Program-made: the position numbers and the translations under genes
In this document: piece after piece, positions 53,459 to 63,388 of the stretch
Layout: each line of letters opens with the position of its first letter
Position numbering within the stretch: the first letter of the stretch is position 1
From: Rhodoferax sp.
GTDB taxonomy: Bacteria > Pseudomonadota > Gammaproteobacteria > Burkholderiales > Burkholderiaceae_C
NCBI RefSeq assembly: GCF_030646845.1
Contig: NZ_JAUSLE010000065.1
Span: 1 to 64,000 of the forward strand
Reading direction: 5' to 3'
DNA: 64,000 nt
The notes under the pieces: model-generated
What the model saw: only the letters and a program-made list of their open reading frames with translations
Databases searched by the model: none
Told to the model about the DNA's origin: nothing

Positions 53459-56293
53459 TCAAACTCCTGCTGCGGCTGGAACCAGCACATAAACACCCAT
53501 CACATCTACCGGCAGGCTGGCAGTAACCTGATAGGTGCCTTTGGCGTCAGCCGCCTCGCGCACACGACGGTGGTCCTGTAACAAAATTTGGGCCCGTTCA
53601 CGGGCGATGGCCTCGAGTTGCGGTTGCCAACCAGGTATGGCGTCGAGTGCTTGTTGCAGATGACGGTCACGGATGACAGCGGGCATATTGCGGGAGGCGT
53701 CCATGCCCAACAAGTTTTGCGCTTCATTGGCTGGCAAACTGACAATGGCATCAGCGCCAGCGGCGCTGACAGCCACGGTTTCTTCGCACAGCATCAAACG
53801 GGTCTGACTGCCGCGGGTCACGGTGAGCTGGTGACGCAGGCGCAGCAGCAGCACAGTGGTCTTCGCGCTGACATGGCCCACAAAGGCAGCACCTGCGCGG
53901 GCCACCGCATCGTCTTCTGACGCATCTTGCGAGGCCAGCGCGCGCTCCAGCAAAGTGTCCGCCAGAGCCACGACGAGTGGATGGGTGCGGTGGATAAACA
54001 TCGCGCCCTGGTCTGCCGGTTGATGGAAGTTCACCCGCAACGTGCCTGTGTATCCGTCAGCGGCCAGCCGCTCTTTGATGGAGGTTGGCAGCTGGTCCAA
54101 GTGCAGCTTGTTGTGCTGTTTATAGGGCTCTAACGGCACGCCGAGTTTGGCCACGGCCCGAGTGACGAAGCGTGCTACGTCATCCTCACCGCCCAACACA
54201 GCGGCAGACTTGCGCCACTCAGGCAATACGTCTTCCGGCTTGATACGGCGCTGGGCAAAAATGGAGCGGTTTTTGGCGGCTTTGTCGCGGGCGCTTTGCC
54301 AGGCTGTTTCAATCTCACGCGCCGGCTCACCAAAGTCGAGGGCAACTTGGGCTTGATTGCCGACGCGATTGTTTTTACGCAGCAGCACGGCATTCAGCAG
54401 CGCTTGAGTAAGCTTGCCCTGGTCGTCTGGCATGGGAACCAGCACACCGAGCTCCTTACGGATGCTTTCGGCTTTGCGCAGAATGACTTGCAGCACGGCA
54501 CCATCGACGGGGTTGTCTTCGCCATACAGCATGGTGCTGCGGACTTCGCGTGCCTTTTGGCCGAAGCGGTCCACGCGGCCTTCTCGCTGCTCGTGGCGGG
54601 TGGGATTCCAGCTCAGGTCGTAGTGCACCACTGAGGTAAAAAGGCCTTGCAAATTGATGCCTTCTGATAAGCAGTCCGTGGCCACCAAAATTCGTTTCTC
54701 AGTGTCCCCCAACTCCTCGACTGCTGCTTCACGTTCACTTGGCGTCAACTCGCCCGTGACTGCCTTGACAGTGGCATCCTTGAACTTGCCCCGCAGAAAG
54801 TTGGCCAGGTAATGCGCCGTGGCGATGTACCGGCAGAAAACGACGGGTTTAAAGCCCTCTTTAACCAGGAGCGTCAGGTGCTCGAGCAGCTTGGTGAGCT
54901 TGGGGTCGTTGGCATCGCCAGCCAGCTTCTCTGCATCGACAATGAGTTTCTGCAGCAGCGCGCTGTTTTCCGTTTGCGCGGCAGGCTCAATGTCATCGGT
55001 GGACAAGGAGTCGTCTATGCCGTCCAGCACCCGTTCGCCCGCCTGGGCTTCGACGTCATCCAACGACAACTCTTCAGACTCTTCGCCTTTAGCTGAACCA
55101 TCAAGCCGTGTGCGCAGGGCATTCACGGCGGCGGCAGGTGAAGACGAGATGCAGCGCAACAGGGCCAGCGCGGCCCACCAACCCATGCGTTGCTCACGCA
55201 AACCCTGTCCTTCGGTGCGCACGACCAATTCACGAGCGTAGTCCAGCACGTCATTGAACAGCTGGCCCCAGGCCCCGGTAAGCCGGTAAGTGATTTCAGC
55301 GGTTTTGCGGTCTGGGAACATCGATGCGTCTTGCCACTCAGCGATGTCGGGACGGCGGCGCTGCACAAAATGGCGTGACAGGTCATCCCGCAAGTCAGTC
55401 CGTGCACCGGGTGCTAGGTCCTTGAGTTGCGTGAAATCCGGCTTCAAGAGACCAAGCAAATTGAAGAACGCATCCTCATCGCCGCTGTGGGGGGTTGCCG
55501 TGAGCAGTACCATGTGGCGGTTGACGTCTTCGGACAAACCCTTGAGAAGCTGATAGCGCTGCTGCCGACCCTGACCACCATGGGTGCAGGTGTGGGCCTC
55601 GTCGACGATGACGAATTCAGGGCAAAAACGCTGAAATGCTTCGCGACGGCGCTCGGACTTGATGTAATCCAGGCTGACCACGGTGAAAGGATTGGCGTCA
55701 AACACCGACGTACCGGGAGCCAACTCGCGCTCCAGGCGAGCGGCGGTAGCACTGCGCACCACCACGGCATGGATGTGAAAACGGTCCGCCAACTCACGCT
55801 GCCATTGCTCGCACAAATGCGGCGGGCACAGAACTGTCATGCGTTGAATTTCGCCACGGTCCAGCATTTCACGGGCAATCAGGGCGCCCTCGATGGTCTT
55901 GCCAATACCGACGTCGTCGGCGATGAGTAGACGCACGGTTGAGAGCTTCATGGCCATCAGCAGCGGCACCAACTGATAGGCCCTGGGCTCCACAGCGATG
56001 TTGCCAAAGCTGCGGAACGGCCCCGCCCCATTTCGCAGCTTCAACTGCAGGGCATCCATCAATAGCTGGCTGGCAGCATGGTTGCGCGCCTGCGCTACGG
56101 TGGGCCAAGGAAAAGTGGCGGGTTGAACCGGCTGGCGTTCCAGCGGCAGGTAAATCAACGACTCATCCTTTTCACCCCCACCCAAAGGGCGCAGATGAAG
56201 GGTGTCTGGGCTAGATTCCGGTAAGACTATCCATTCGCGGCCACGGGCGGAGACAAGGCTCCCCGGGTAAAACTCAGCGGTCATTGCATTCAT
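53459..56293 (-). CDS. SNF2-family helicase (DrmD-like)
   Basis: 944 residues. Walker A is LLIADDVGIGKTIEGALIAR (DDVGIGKT 126-133), the Walker B box is VDEAHTCTHGG (DEAH 231-234), followed by LLTATPHSGDEDAF. The C-lobe has VVFCRYIATAHYLANFLRGK, SEGINLQ and RVDRFGQKAREV. This is the HepA/SNF2 type found as DrmD in DISARM class 1. Its stop overlaps the methyltransferase start (4 bases), and it begins 3 bases after the DEAD-helicase gene ends. Confidence 0.87.
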   Translation of the reverse strand: MNAMTAEFYPGSLVSARGREWIVLPESSPDTLHLRPLGGGEKDESLIYLPLERQPVQPATFPWPTVAQARNHAASQLLMDALQLKLRNGAGPFRSFGNIAVEPRAYQLVPLLMAMKLSTVRLLIADDVGIGKTIEGALIAREMLDRGEIQRMTVLCPPHLCEQWQRELADRFHIHAVVVRSATAARLERELAPGTSVFDANPFTVVSLDYIKSERRREAFQRFCPEFVIVDEAHTCTHGGQGRQQRYQLLKGLSEDVNRHMVLLTATPHSGDEDAFFNLLGLLKPDFTQLKDLAPGARTDLRDDLSRHFVQRRRPDIAEWQDASMFPDRKTAEITYRLTGAWGQLFNDVLDYARELVVRTEGQGLREQRMGWWAALALLRCISSSPAAAVNALRTRLDGSAKGEESEELSLDDVEAQAGERVLDGIDDSLSTDDIEPAAQTENSALLQKLIVDAEKLAGDANDPKLTKLLEHLTLLVKEGFKPVVFCRYIATAHYLANFLRGKFKDATVKAVTGELTPSEREAAVEELGDTEKRILVATDCLSEGINLQGLFTSVVHYDLSWNPTRHEQREGRVDRFGQKAREVRSTMLYGEDNPVDGAVLQVILRKAESIRKELGVLVPMPDDQGKLTQALLNAVLLRKNNRVGNQAQVALDFGEPAREIETAWQSARDKAAKNRSIFAQRRIKPEDVLPEWRKSAAVLGGEDDVARFVTRAVAKLGVPLEPYKQHNKLHLDQLPTSIKERLAADGYTGTLRVNFHQPADQGAMFIHRTHPLVVALADTLLERALASQDASEDDAVARAGAAFVGHVSAKTTVLLLRLRHQLTVTRGSQTRLMLCEETVAVSAAGADAIVSLPANEAQNLLGMDASRNMPAVIRDRHLQQALDAIPGWQPQLEAIARERAQILLQDHRRVREAADAKGTYQVTASLPVDVMGVYVLVPAAAGV

Positions 56294-56296
56294 CGT

Positions 56297-59200
56297 TTAT
56301 TCGTTTTTACCAGCACCAAAGAGGTCGGCATTTTTCGTGAAAATGGCAGGCCACAGGACCTGCTCTTTCGGGAAGCGGACAACCAAGAATCCTTGCTCGT
56401 CAAGCTTGCGGTCAATGGCTTCATCCTTCTCCTGCTGGGCAGCCCTGTCGTGGTGCGGCCCGTCGACGAAGACAACCAGGTTGTAGTCGTCATAGAAGAA
56501 GTCGGAACAGGCATGAACTGATTCAATGGTGTGCTGCGCGCGGTCAGGCTTGCGATGCCCATGCGCCTCTACGTAGGCCAACCAAGCCTGTTCCAGGGAA
56601 CTGGTGGACATGCGGGCGAGCTCGGCACTGTGCTGCGCTGGGGCCCGTCCTTGCGTTCCCAAAGCAAGCTTGGACGCCGTCAGCCGGCAAAGAATGTCGA
56701 GTACCAGGCCTTTGGCGACCGCGTCTTTTCTGTCAATAATCGGGTGGTCAGGCTGGTTGTAATAGGACAGCAGACAACGGTAGCAGCCTGCTTCACAAAT
56801 CGACTTGCCATGCTCGTCGAGCTCTTCGACCAAGGTCTTTTTGGCCCAGGGTTGACCGACTGCCGGACGCTGGAAGTGCAGGATTTCCAACGCCTCGGCC
56901 GCCACGGCCGCAAGAGCATGGGGTTCAGTCGCGATGCGGGTCAACACGCCAGCACCGCCCTCAGCTGCCTCGAAAAATAGGATGGACTGCCGGTTGTCCC
57001 GGTTGGGCAGCGGCTCGCCGACAAGCTCGCTTTCCTCCAATTGGTACACCGCCTCGATACCGCGCTTGAGCGCGTACTGCAGTGTGGTCATGGAAGACGC
57101 GGAGAGCACACCCAGACGGTAAGACGGACGAATAACCAGAATGTTGCGGCGGTCTTCCACGAAGGGGACGATGCGCTGGGGCGGCGTTTTATCCGGCGGC
57201 GCGTCGTCACCATTCTCATCGCCTGCTTCATCCACACCACCGACCCAATGCCCGGTAACCGGATTCATCATGAAGCCGCGGACAGCTTTTTCTTTGCGTC
57301 GGCGCCAGCCGTAGTTCATGCGCCAGATGGTGGCCGCCGGACCATATTGCAGCTCCAGTAGCGGCCCCTCGGCATCGGACACCTCCGACATGACCATTTG
57401 CAGTTTGCCATCTGCTTCTGCGAACTGCAGCGTGGTCTGCATCTCGTAGCCTTGCCGCGTCCGTTCTTCTTCGTTGGCGGTAATGCGCTCGGCCCGCTTG
57501 GTCGACACGTTCTCAATTCGGTACAGGTTCTTGACCTCTTCGGCGCCAGACAACGAGGCATCGCAAGAAACACAGCGGTCGGCATCCCGCTGGGAGCGGA
57601 AGTGACCGTAACCGCAAGAGGGACACAAGCGGGCCACTTCGGTGGTTAGCTTGGCGCCCTCGGAAACCTGGTCCTGACTGGTAATGGTAAGCAGGGCCTT
57701 GGTCACCCGGTACTGGCTACCCTCGTGATAAATCAGACTGTAGGGACCAAACTCGCTCAATGCCAAGAACCGTGGGCGTGACAGAAAGCTTTCGCGGCCA
57801 ATGTTGCCGCGACGCGCCGGAATGTACGCGAGCAGCGGCAGTCGCGGGAAGTTGTAGCCCGGCAGAAAGCCTTGGCTGGCCAGGTACCGATACGTGTAAA
57901 AGTCACTGTTGAAGGCGCTTTCCCCAGCCAACAGCAAGTCGCGTTGCTTGCGGGCTTCGTTATGCCGCTGTTGAGCCTCGCGGCGTTCGCGCTCGCTGGC
58001 AGCTGGGTTGTTCTCAATTTTGAAGTTGAGTTCAATCTGCCTCGCTGTTGCACGGTAGAGGTCGCGCCAACGGTTCAAAGAGCTGTCGAATTCAAGGTAG
58101 GCCCGTTGAAACACAGTCTCTGGCCAAGTTGGGGTGTACCAAGGAGCCCGTTCCGGTGTCAGCTCATCTTTCAGCATGGCCAGTACCGCCAAACCACGCG
58201 CATGGGCACGCTTTTGGGCCTGCGGCTTGCCAAGGTCTGACTCCAGGTCGTCCGTGATGGGCAGGTCGTCAGGCTTGTCCATGTTCAACAGGTCACGGAT
58301 GCTGTTGCCCAGTTTCTTGCCGGTCTCGGCAAGCCAAATGGCTTGCATGTGGCTCTGCACGAGCTCACGGTTGGCAAGGTCCAAGGTGGGCGGATTGACC
58401 TGCCCGTGCACCATGCGCACGGGGTCGCGGAAGTAATACTGGTCGTGCGGCGATTGCGCTGCACAGTAAGTGATGACTAGCGCTGGCTGGCCGGCGCGGC
58501 CGGCACGACCGCTACGCTGTGCGTAATTGGCCGGTGTCGGCGGCACGTTGCGCATGTAGACGGTATTGAGCGAGGAGATATCAACGCCGAGCTCCATCGT
58601 GGGAGAACAGAACAACACCGGCAGCCAGTTAAGCTCAGTGCCATGCGTTTTCACCCATTCACTGCGGTCTTTTTCAGTGAATCGGAAGCGGGCTTCCCGC
58701 TCCATGCGGTCTTCCTGCTCCACTTGCGCCGTGTGTTCGCGGGCTTCAAAGTCAAACAGCTGGTGGGCTGGCTCGGCCAACAAGCGCGAAATGTTGCGAT
58801 ACAGGTTGCGGAAAAAGACATTGTCATGCGACTGCAATGCGCTGCGCCCATCGCCAGCGGCCCAGAGCAGGGAGCTGCCATTGAGCTGCCAGCCCATCAG
58901 GCCGACATCGGTTTCTTCCTTGCGCACCAGTCCGTAACTTTCAGCGGCCTTTAACAAAGCGTTTATGACATCCGGGTACGACTTGTCATTGACCTGTTTG
59001 TAGAACGGATTCGCGCCACCCCAGGTGCTGCCCTTGCGCAACTCGCGACCCAGGCGTGAGCGGCTGGAGCCAATGACCAAGTAGTCTTCAATGTTCTGTC
59101 TGCGTCCGCGCGGCCTGTTGTCATCCGCCGGGCGTGACGTGATGAACCATTTAGCAGGCAGCGGGCGCTCGTCTTCCGTGAAGCCCCAAGGTTCGCGCAG

Positions 59201-61621
59201 ATTGGCAAAACTGAGGGTGCGCAATTGGTCGAGCTCGGTGCGGTCCAGATAACGTGTGGCGATGCACAAGCCCTGGCGCATGGTCTCGAACAACTTTTGC
59301 AGCACCAGTGCACGCTCTGCCGGCTTTGCCGACCGTAACACCTGGGGCGCATTGGCCCACTCAGCTTCATCACCAGCCAGGTCATCAATGTCCTGGTAGG
59401 CAATGCGGACCAGGCCCAATTGTTCAAGATTGGGATTATTGAAACGCCAACCGCGCCGCAGGTCATAGAAGCTGCGGTAGCCCAGGATGGAGCGCATGGC
59501 GTCTTGGACCTGGCGACGCGCATTGCCCTTCACCTCCGGTTGCTGCATGTACTCTGCACGAACGCCTGCATCATCGCGCTCGAAGCCCAGGGCCTCAAAC
59601 ACGGCATTGGCAATTTCCTTTTCGGACAGCGGCTTGCCCGCCGTGCGCTGGAGCGCCGACAACAAAGCGGCTCGCGTCAACAGGACCTGCAAGAAGTCAT
59701 TGAAGTGGCCGGCCTGCAGCGCGGCATCCTGCCGGTTGTCAGAAAAACCCAAGACTTTCTTGGCTTCACGCGACAGCTGATGGTCTTGCTCGTACAGGTA
59801 CCGCAGCGAGGACAGCGTCAGCATGGTGGTGGCCGAGCTACGGCCTTCACCTGACAGCGATGTCAAACGCAGGGAGTCCTTGCCGGCAGTCGCATGGCTG
59901 GTGTTGCATGCCAGGCAAAAGCGAAAGCTTCCAGGGATGAACCAACCGTTGAGACCTTCGGCCGTGGTCGTGACGCCATCCGGGCGAACCTTGAGCGCCT
60001 GGGGCACGAATTTCTTTTGCGTGCTTTTGACACGCCACTCGCCATCCGCTCGCTCTTCGACCCAGGTTTCGGGGTATCTTTCCGGGTCGGCATCATTCCA
60101 TTGATGGTCCACGTCGGGCATGAAGAAACCGAACTTGATGCCATCGTCCTCGTTCTGGCGTTCATCAATACTGCGTCGCTGCAACACACGGCCTTCCGGC
60201 CCCGCTGCATCCCACACCGGAACATATTCCTGGCCGCAATCTCGGCAGAAGTGGACGTTGTACAGGTGGCGGCTGCGGTCGCCAGCGACGAACTGCTGGC
60301 CGAAAAGCGTTATGGCGCGTTTGCCTGGAGCCTCTAAGGAGGCATAGACCTTGCCCCCACCCGAAATGAACTGGTGCAGTTTGAACGCAAAAAGCGATTT
60401 GCCGGTGGCATCGGTGACGTTGTAGGCCCGGAGCAAAAACTTTTGCAGGTAATCGTTGCACTGCAACTCCGGTTGGCCGGAGGCCTGCGCCAATAAAGCA
60501 GCCGCCTGTTTGAGGGTCTTGGGCTTGGCACGACGCGGCTTATTGCTCTCATAAGTCAACCCCAGCGTCAGCTCGACCCAAACGGACACGGGGTGACGCG
60601 CCATTTCTGCAAACGACAGGTTACTCGGAACCCCTGCGGCAATGGCAGCAGCCAACTTGGGGGCGACCGTCTTTTCGGTCTCAGTTTCCGGCGTGGTGCG
60701 CTTGAGGGTCTCGGTGACGATGTTGCGGTCGGGAATGGCGGTGCCAAAAAGACGCGATGCAACGCGTGCAACCGTGGCGTTGCGCTCCATCTCCGTGCCG
60801 TCAGTCGCCATGGTTGCCGAGGTACCGATACAAACAAGGTTGTCCGCCAGCGCTTCACGCACGCGGCGAACCAGCAAGGCAACATCAGCACCCTGTCGGC
60901 CTCGGTAGGTGTGCAGCTCATCAAGAACGAGGAAACGCAAGCCCCGGGCGTTCGCCACCACTTGCTGGTCGATGGCATTTTGCCGGGTGAGCAGCAGCTC
61001 GAGCATCATGAAGTTGGTGAGCAGAATGTCGGGCGGATTGGCTTTCATGGCTTCGCGCTCTTCAGTGTCTTCTTGACCAGTAAACCGGCCGAAAGTCACC
61101 GCACGGGAAGCGGGGTCAGCGCCAAGGAATTTTTTGAGCTCCTCCAGCTGGCTGTTGGCCAGAGCGTTCATCGGATAGACAACAATGGCGCGAGTCCGGG
61201 GCGTGGGGTCCGCTGCTTTCGCCTTGATGCAGGCGTCCACGATGGGGATGAAATAGGCGAGTGACTTGCCGGAGCCCGTACCCGTGGTCAGGACATAGCT
61301 CTCACCAGCAGCGGCCAGGCTGATGGCCTCCGCTTGGTGCTTATGCAGTGGCAGGGAATACCCTGCCGAGGAATCTGTCTTGCCAAATCGAAAAATATCG
61401 GCGCACAAGTGATGTAAGTGACCGGCCTCAACAAAGGCTTCCACCGTGCCACCTTCCCGAAAGTTTGGATTGACCTGAATAAGAGGTTCTGGCCAGAACT
61501 TCTGGGAGTCGTATTCCGCATCGATGAAAGTGCGGATGTCATCTGCCCTGATGCGGGTAAAACTGCGCGTGAAATCCGAATACTCTTTAACGAGACTGGC
61601 GCGAAAGTCGAATACATCCAA
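56297..61621 (-). CDS. DEAD/DEAH helicase-DUF1998 protein with C-terminal Vsr/DUF559-like nuclease
   Basis: 1774 residues from a TTG at 61621 preceded by GGGGAGG at 61626-61632. The resulting start MDVFDFRASLVKEYSDFTRS is the usual opening of DrmA/DruE-type helicases, so the longer frame is discounted. Motifs: TGTGSGKSLAYF (113-120), DELHTYRG (234-241), VYPMNALANSQ, several CxxC zinc sites (CRDCGQEY, CPSCGYG...CVSCD) and the DUF1998 signature CEAGCYRCLLSYYNQPDH. The last ~120 residues (LVVFVDGPHHDR ... DEQGFLVVRFPKE) match Vsr/DUF559 nucleases. It is the first gene of the defence operon. Confidence 0.88.
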   Translation of the reverse strand: MDVFDFRASLVKEYSDFTRSFTRIRADDIRTFIDAEYDSQKFWPEPLIQVNPNFREGGTVEAFVEAGHLHHLCADIFRFGKTDSSAGYSLPLHKHQAEAISLAAAGESYVLTTGTGSGKSLAYFIPIVDACIKAKAADPTPRTRAIVVYPMNALANSQLEELKKFLGADPASRAVTFGRFTGQEDTEEREAMKANPPDILLTNFMMLELLLTRQNAIDQQVVANARGLRFLVLDELHTYRGRQGADVALLVRRVREALADNLVCIGTSATMATDGTEMERNATVARVASRLFGTAIPDRNIVTETLKRTTPETETEKTVAPKLAAAIAAGVPSNLSFAEMARHPVSVWVELTLGLTYESNKPRRAKPKTLKQAAALLAQASGQPELQCNDYLQKFLLRAYNVTDATGKSLFAFKLHQFISGGGKVYASLEAPGKRAITLFGQQFVAGDRSRHLYNVHFCRDCGQEYVPVWDAAGPEGRVLQRRSIDERQNEDDGIKFGFFMPDVDHQWNDADPERYPETWVEERADGEWRVKSTQKKFVPQALKVRPDGVTTTAEGLNGWFIPGSFRFCLACNTSHATAGKDSLRLTSLSGEGRSSATTMLTLSSLRYLYEQDHQLSREAKKVLGFSDNRQDAALQAGHFNDFLQVLLTRAALLSALQRTAGKPLSEKEIANAVFEALGFERDDAGVRAEYMQQPEVKGNARRQVQDAMRSILGYRSFYDLRRGWRFNNPNLEQLGLVRIAYQDIDDLAGDEAEWANAPQVLRSAKPAERALVLQKLFETMRQGLCIATRYLDRTELDQLRTLSFANLREPWGFTEDERPLPAKWFITSRPADDNRPRGRRQNIEDYLVIGSSRSRLGRELRKGSTWGGANPFYKQVNDKSYPDVINALLKAAESYGLVRKEETDVGLMGWQLNGSSLLWAAGDGRSALQSHDNVFFRNLYRNISRLLAEPAHQLFDFEAREHTAQVEQEDRMEREARFRFTEKDRSEWVKTHGTELNWLPVLFCSPTMELGVDISSLNTVYMRNVPPTPANYAQRSGRAGRAGQPALVITYCAAQSPHDQYYFRDPVRMVHGQVNPPTLDLANRELVQSHMQAIWLAETGKKLGNSIRDLLNMDKPDDLPITDDLESDLGKPQAQKRAHARGLAVLAMLKDELTPERAPWYTPTWPETVFQRAYLEFDSSLNRWRDLYRATARQIELNFKIENNPAASERERREAQQRHNEARKQRDLLLAGESAFNSDFYTYRYLASQGFLPGYNFPRLPLLAYIPARRGNIGRESFLSRPRFLALSEFGPYSLIYHEGSQYRVTKALLTITSQDQVSEGAKLTTEVARLCPSCGYGHFRSQRDADRCVSCDASLSGAEEVKNLYRIENVSTKRAERITANEEERTRQGYEMQTTLQFAEADGKLQMVMSEVSDAEGPLLELQYGPAATIWRMNYGWRRRKEKAVRGFMMNPVTGHWVGGVDEAGDENGDDAPPDKTPPQRIVPFVEDRRNILVIRPSYRLGVLSASSMTTLQYALKRGIEAVYQLEESELVGEPLPNRDNRQSILFFEAAEGGAGVLTRIATEPHALAAVAAEALEILHFQRPAVGQPWAKKTLVEELDEHGKSICEAGCYRCLLSYYNQPDHPIIDRKDAVAKGLVLDILCRLTASKLALGTQGRAPAQHSAELARMSTSSLEQAWLAYVEAHGHRKPDRAQHTIESVHACSDFFYDDYNLVVFVDGPHHDRAAQQEKDEAIDRKLDEQGFLVVRFPKEQVLWPAIFTKNADLFGAGKNE

Positions 61622-61951
61622 AACTGCCTCCCCTTGTTGCTCTTTGTCAAAGTATGACAGCCAAGGGGCACAAAGCAGACGCGGCCAACCGAAATACTTG
61701 ACCCCTTGAGTTATGCGCGCTGAGAAAACGGGATTACGACCGCCTGGACCCACGAGTTTGTCGTTCTTGAGTCCCGATGGATACCTGAACTGGCTCGCGG
61801 GCAGGTGATGCTTCTAATGGCCGGTCTAAAAGGGCAATTGCATCCATAGGCCTGACCAATATGCCTGTCGAATTGCAGAAAACGTGCTCGTATCGCGCCA
61901 AATTTAAAACTCGTCGCATATACGTGTTTTAACAATCACTCAGGTCAATGT
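61622..61951. promoter_or_regulatory. Divergent regulatory region between the defence operon and alpA
   Basis: 330 bases between the DUF1998 helicase start and the AlpA-like gene. It must contain the operon's promoter and that of alpA. The open frame extending the helicase gene to 61753 is not used because a strong ribosome site sits internally. No operator is defined with confidence. Confidence 0.4.
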
Positions 61952-62161
61952 ATGCAAACAGAAAACACCCCCGTCTACCTCAAAAAAGCTGAGGTCTGCG
62001 CCCAGCTCGGCATCTCGGCCCGCACCCTCGAAAACCTCGTCCTGGCGAACAAGTTCCCCAAAGGCGTGCCAATGGGCAAGTGGGCCTTCTGGAGCCCGAA
62101 GGTGCTCCAGGACTGGCGTCAACGTCAATTTGCCGTGCAAGAAGCCTGGCGACCGGTCTGA
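61952..62161 (+). CDS. AlpA-like excisionase/regulator
   Basis: 69 residues. YLKKAEVCAQLGISARTLEN then ...FPKGVPMGKWAFWSPKVLQD is the MerR-like winged HTH of AlpA/phage excisionase proteins. These usually activate integrase or control island excision. It lies directly before the TrfA-like replication gene on the same strand, a common arrangement in integrative elements. CAGGT stands near the ATG. Confidence 0.75.
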   Translation: MQTENTPVYLKKAEVCAQLGISARTLENLVLANKFPKGVPMGKWAFWSPKVLQDWRQRQFAVQEAWRPV

Positions 62162-62301
62162 CATCTTCAAACCGCCCGAGCCCTCACCGCACGCGTCGCT
62201 GACAGCAACTCGGTTTCGTCCGCGGCCGCCCCATGCCCCGGTGCCCGCCGCCGGGGCCGGGCAGTCAATTCCCCAGTTTCAATGGTTCGAACAATTCCGC
62301 C

Positions 62302-63351
62302 ATGGCGTCTTCCCATCCCACCCCTTCGTTGCCGGCTCGCCCAGACGGCACATTGGCCAGCGCTGCATTAGCACCAGCTGGCGTTGACGACTGCTCCGCG
62401 CATTTATTTCCGGATGTGACCATCGACAGTGCAAACCCGTCAGAGCCGCTGCTGACCCGCCGGGGGGTGCTGCACACCAAGCGGGGCTTCAGTGCGCGGC
62501 GGGAAGACGCATTCAATGACCTGCGCGGCCTGAAGCCGTCCCCAGAAAAGCATGCCCTGTACCAGGAAATCCGTTTCTACGTAGAGGAGGAGGCTGAGCT
62601 TGAGAGGCGGCTGCAGGAATTTTTCATCCCCCAGCACGGGCCGACACAGTTTCTGAGTCCACGCGCTTTCTTCCAGTGCGCCCTCTTCAATGCACGTAGC
62701 CGCTCGGTGGAGCGGCAGCTCAATGTCGAACTTGAGCTGCCAGTCGTGCTCGGCACGCCGTCCATCCGCTACAGCGGCCCCGAGCTCAGGCAGTCGGATG
62801 GACGTGTTTTTCTGGCGCTCATGCATATGCTGCGCGACGTGCAGGCTGGCACCCGGGTCACCCTGCAACCCGAGCCCGTTTGCATCGCCCTGTTCGGTCG
62901 CTACGATGGCAATAGCCGCAAGCAACTTCGCATTCACATCCAGCGCCTGCAAAAGGGCCTCATCCTTACCGGCAAGTTCAGCGTGCAGCTGTGTCTTGCT
63001 TTTGACTATCCATCCCGTGGCCCCTGGAGAGTCGCCCTGCACCCGCACATCGTGGACCTGTTCCGCCTGTCCCCCCGGGTCTGGCTGTCCATGCCTTTGC
63101 GGCTGACCTTGTCCGAGGGCCTCTCAACCTGGCTCTACGCATTCATCGAAAGCCAGACCAGGCTCATCCCCATGAACATCACCACCCTGCGCGAGCTCAG
63201 TGGCTCGGACTCTGGCGAGCGTGCGTTCGTCAACTCGATGCGCCTGGCGCTGCAGGAACTGACGCGCAGGGACATCATTGAACCCGGCTGGTCATTGCGC
63301 CAGGGTCAGGTGCGGTGGATGAAAAAACGCCCGTCATCGACATCGGATTGA
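62302..63351 (+). CDS. TrfA-like replication initiator
   Basis: About 349 residues from the ATG at 62302; the first in-frame ATG is at 62233, and neither has a strong ribosome site. After a poorly conserved proline/serine-rich head, the core contains IRYSGPELRQSDGRVFLALM (the YxGPEL...D..V.....L pattern of TrfA/IncP initiators), RKQLRIHIQRLQKGLI and winged-helix-like segments ending ELTRRDIIEPGW. It would bind iterons downstream and drive replication of a plasmid-like or ICE circular form. The iteron-like repeats start about 40 bases after the stop. Confidence 0.75.
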   Translation: MASSHPTPSLPARPDGTLASAALAPAGVDDCSAHLFPDVTIDSANPSEPLLTRRGVLHTKRGFSARREDAFNDLRGLKPSPEKHALYQEIRFYVEEEAELERRLQEFFIPQHGPTQFLSPRAFFQCALFNARSRSVERQLNVELELPVVLGTPSIRYSGPELRQSDGRVFLALMHMLRDVQAGTRVTLQPEPVCIALFGRYDGNSRKQLRIHIQRLQKGLILTGKFSVQLCLAFDYPSRGPWRVALHPHIVDLFRLSPRVWLSMPLRLTLSEGLSTWLYAFIESQTRLIPMNITTLRELSGSDSGERAFVNSMRLALQELTRRDIIEPGWSLRQGQVRWMKKRPSSTSD

Positions 63352-63388
63352 GCCATGGACAAAAGCCCATGTTGTTTGCGATGCAATC

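Noticed and set aside
61622..61753. 44-residue N-terminal extension of the DUF1998 helicase
   Set aside because: A GGGGAGG site precedes the TTG at 61621, and MDVFDF... is the family's usual start; the extension looks unconserved.
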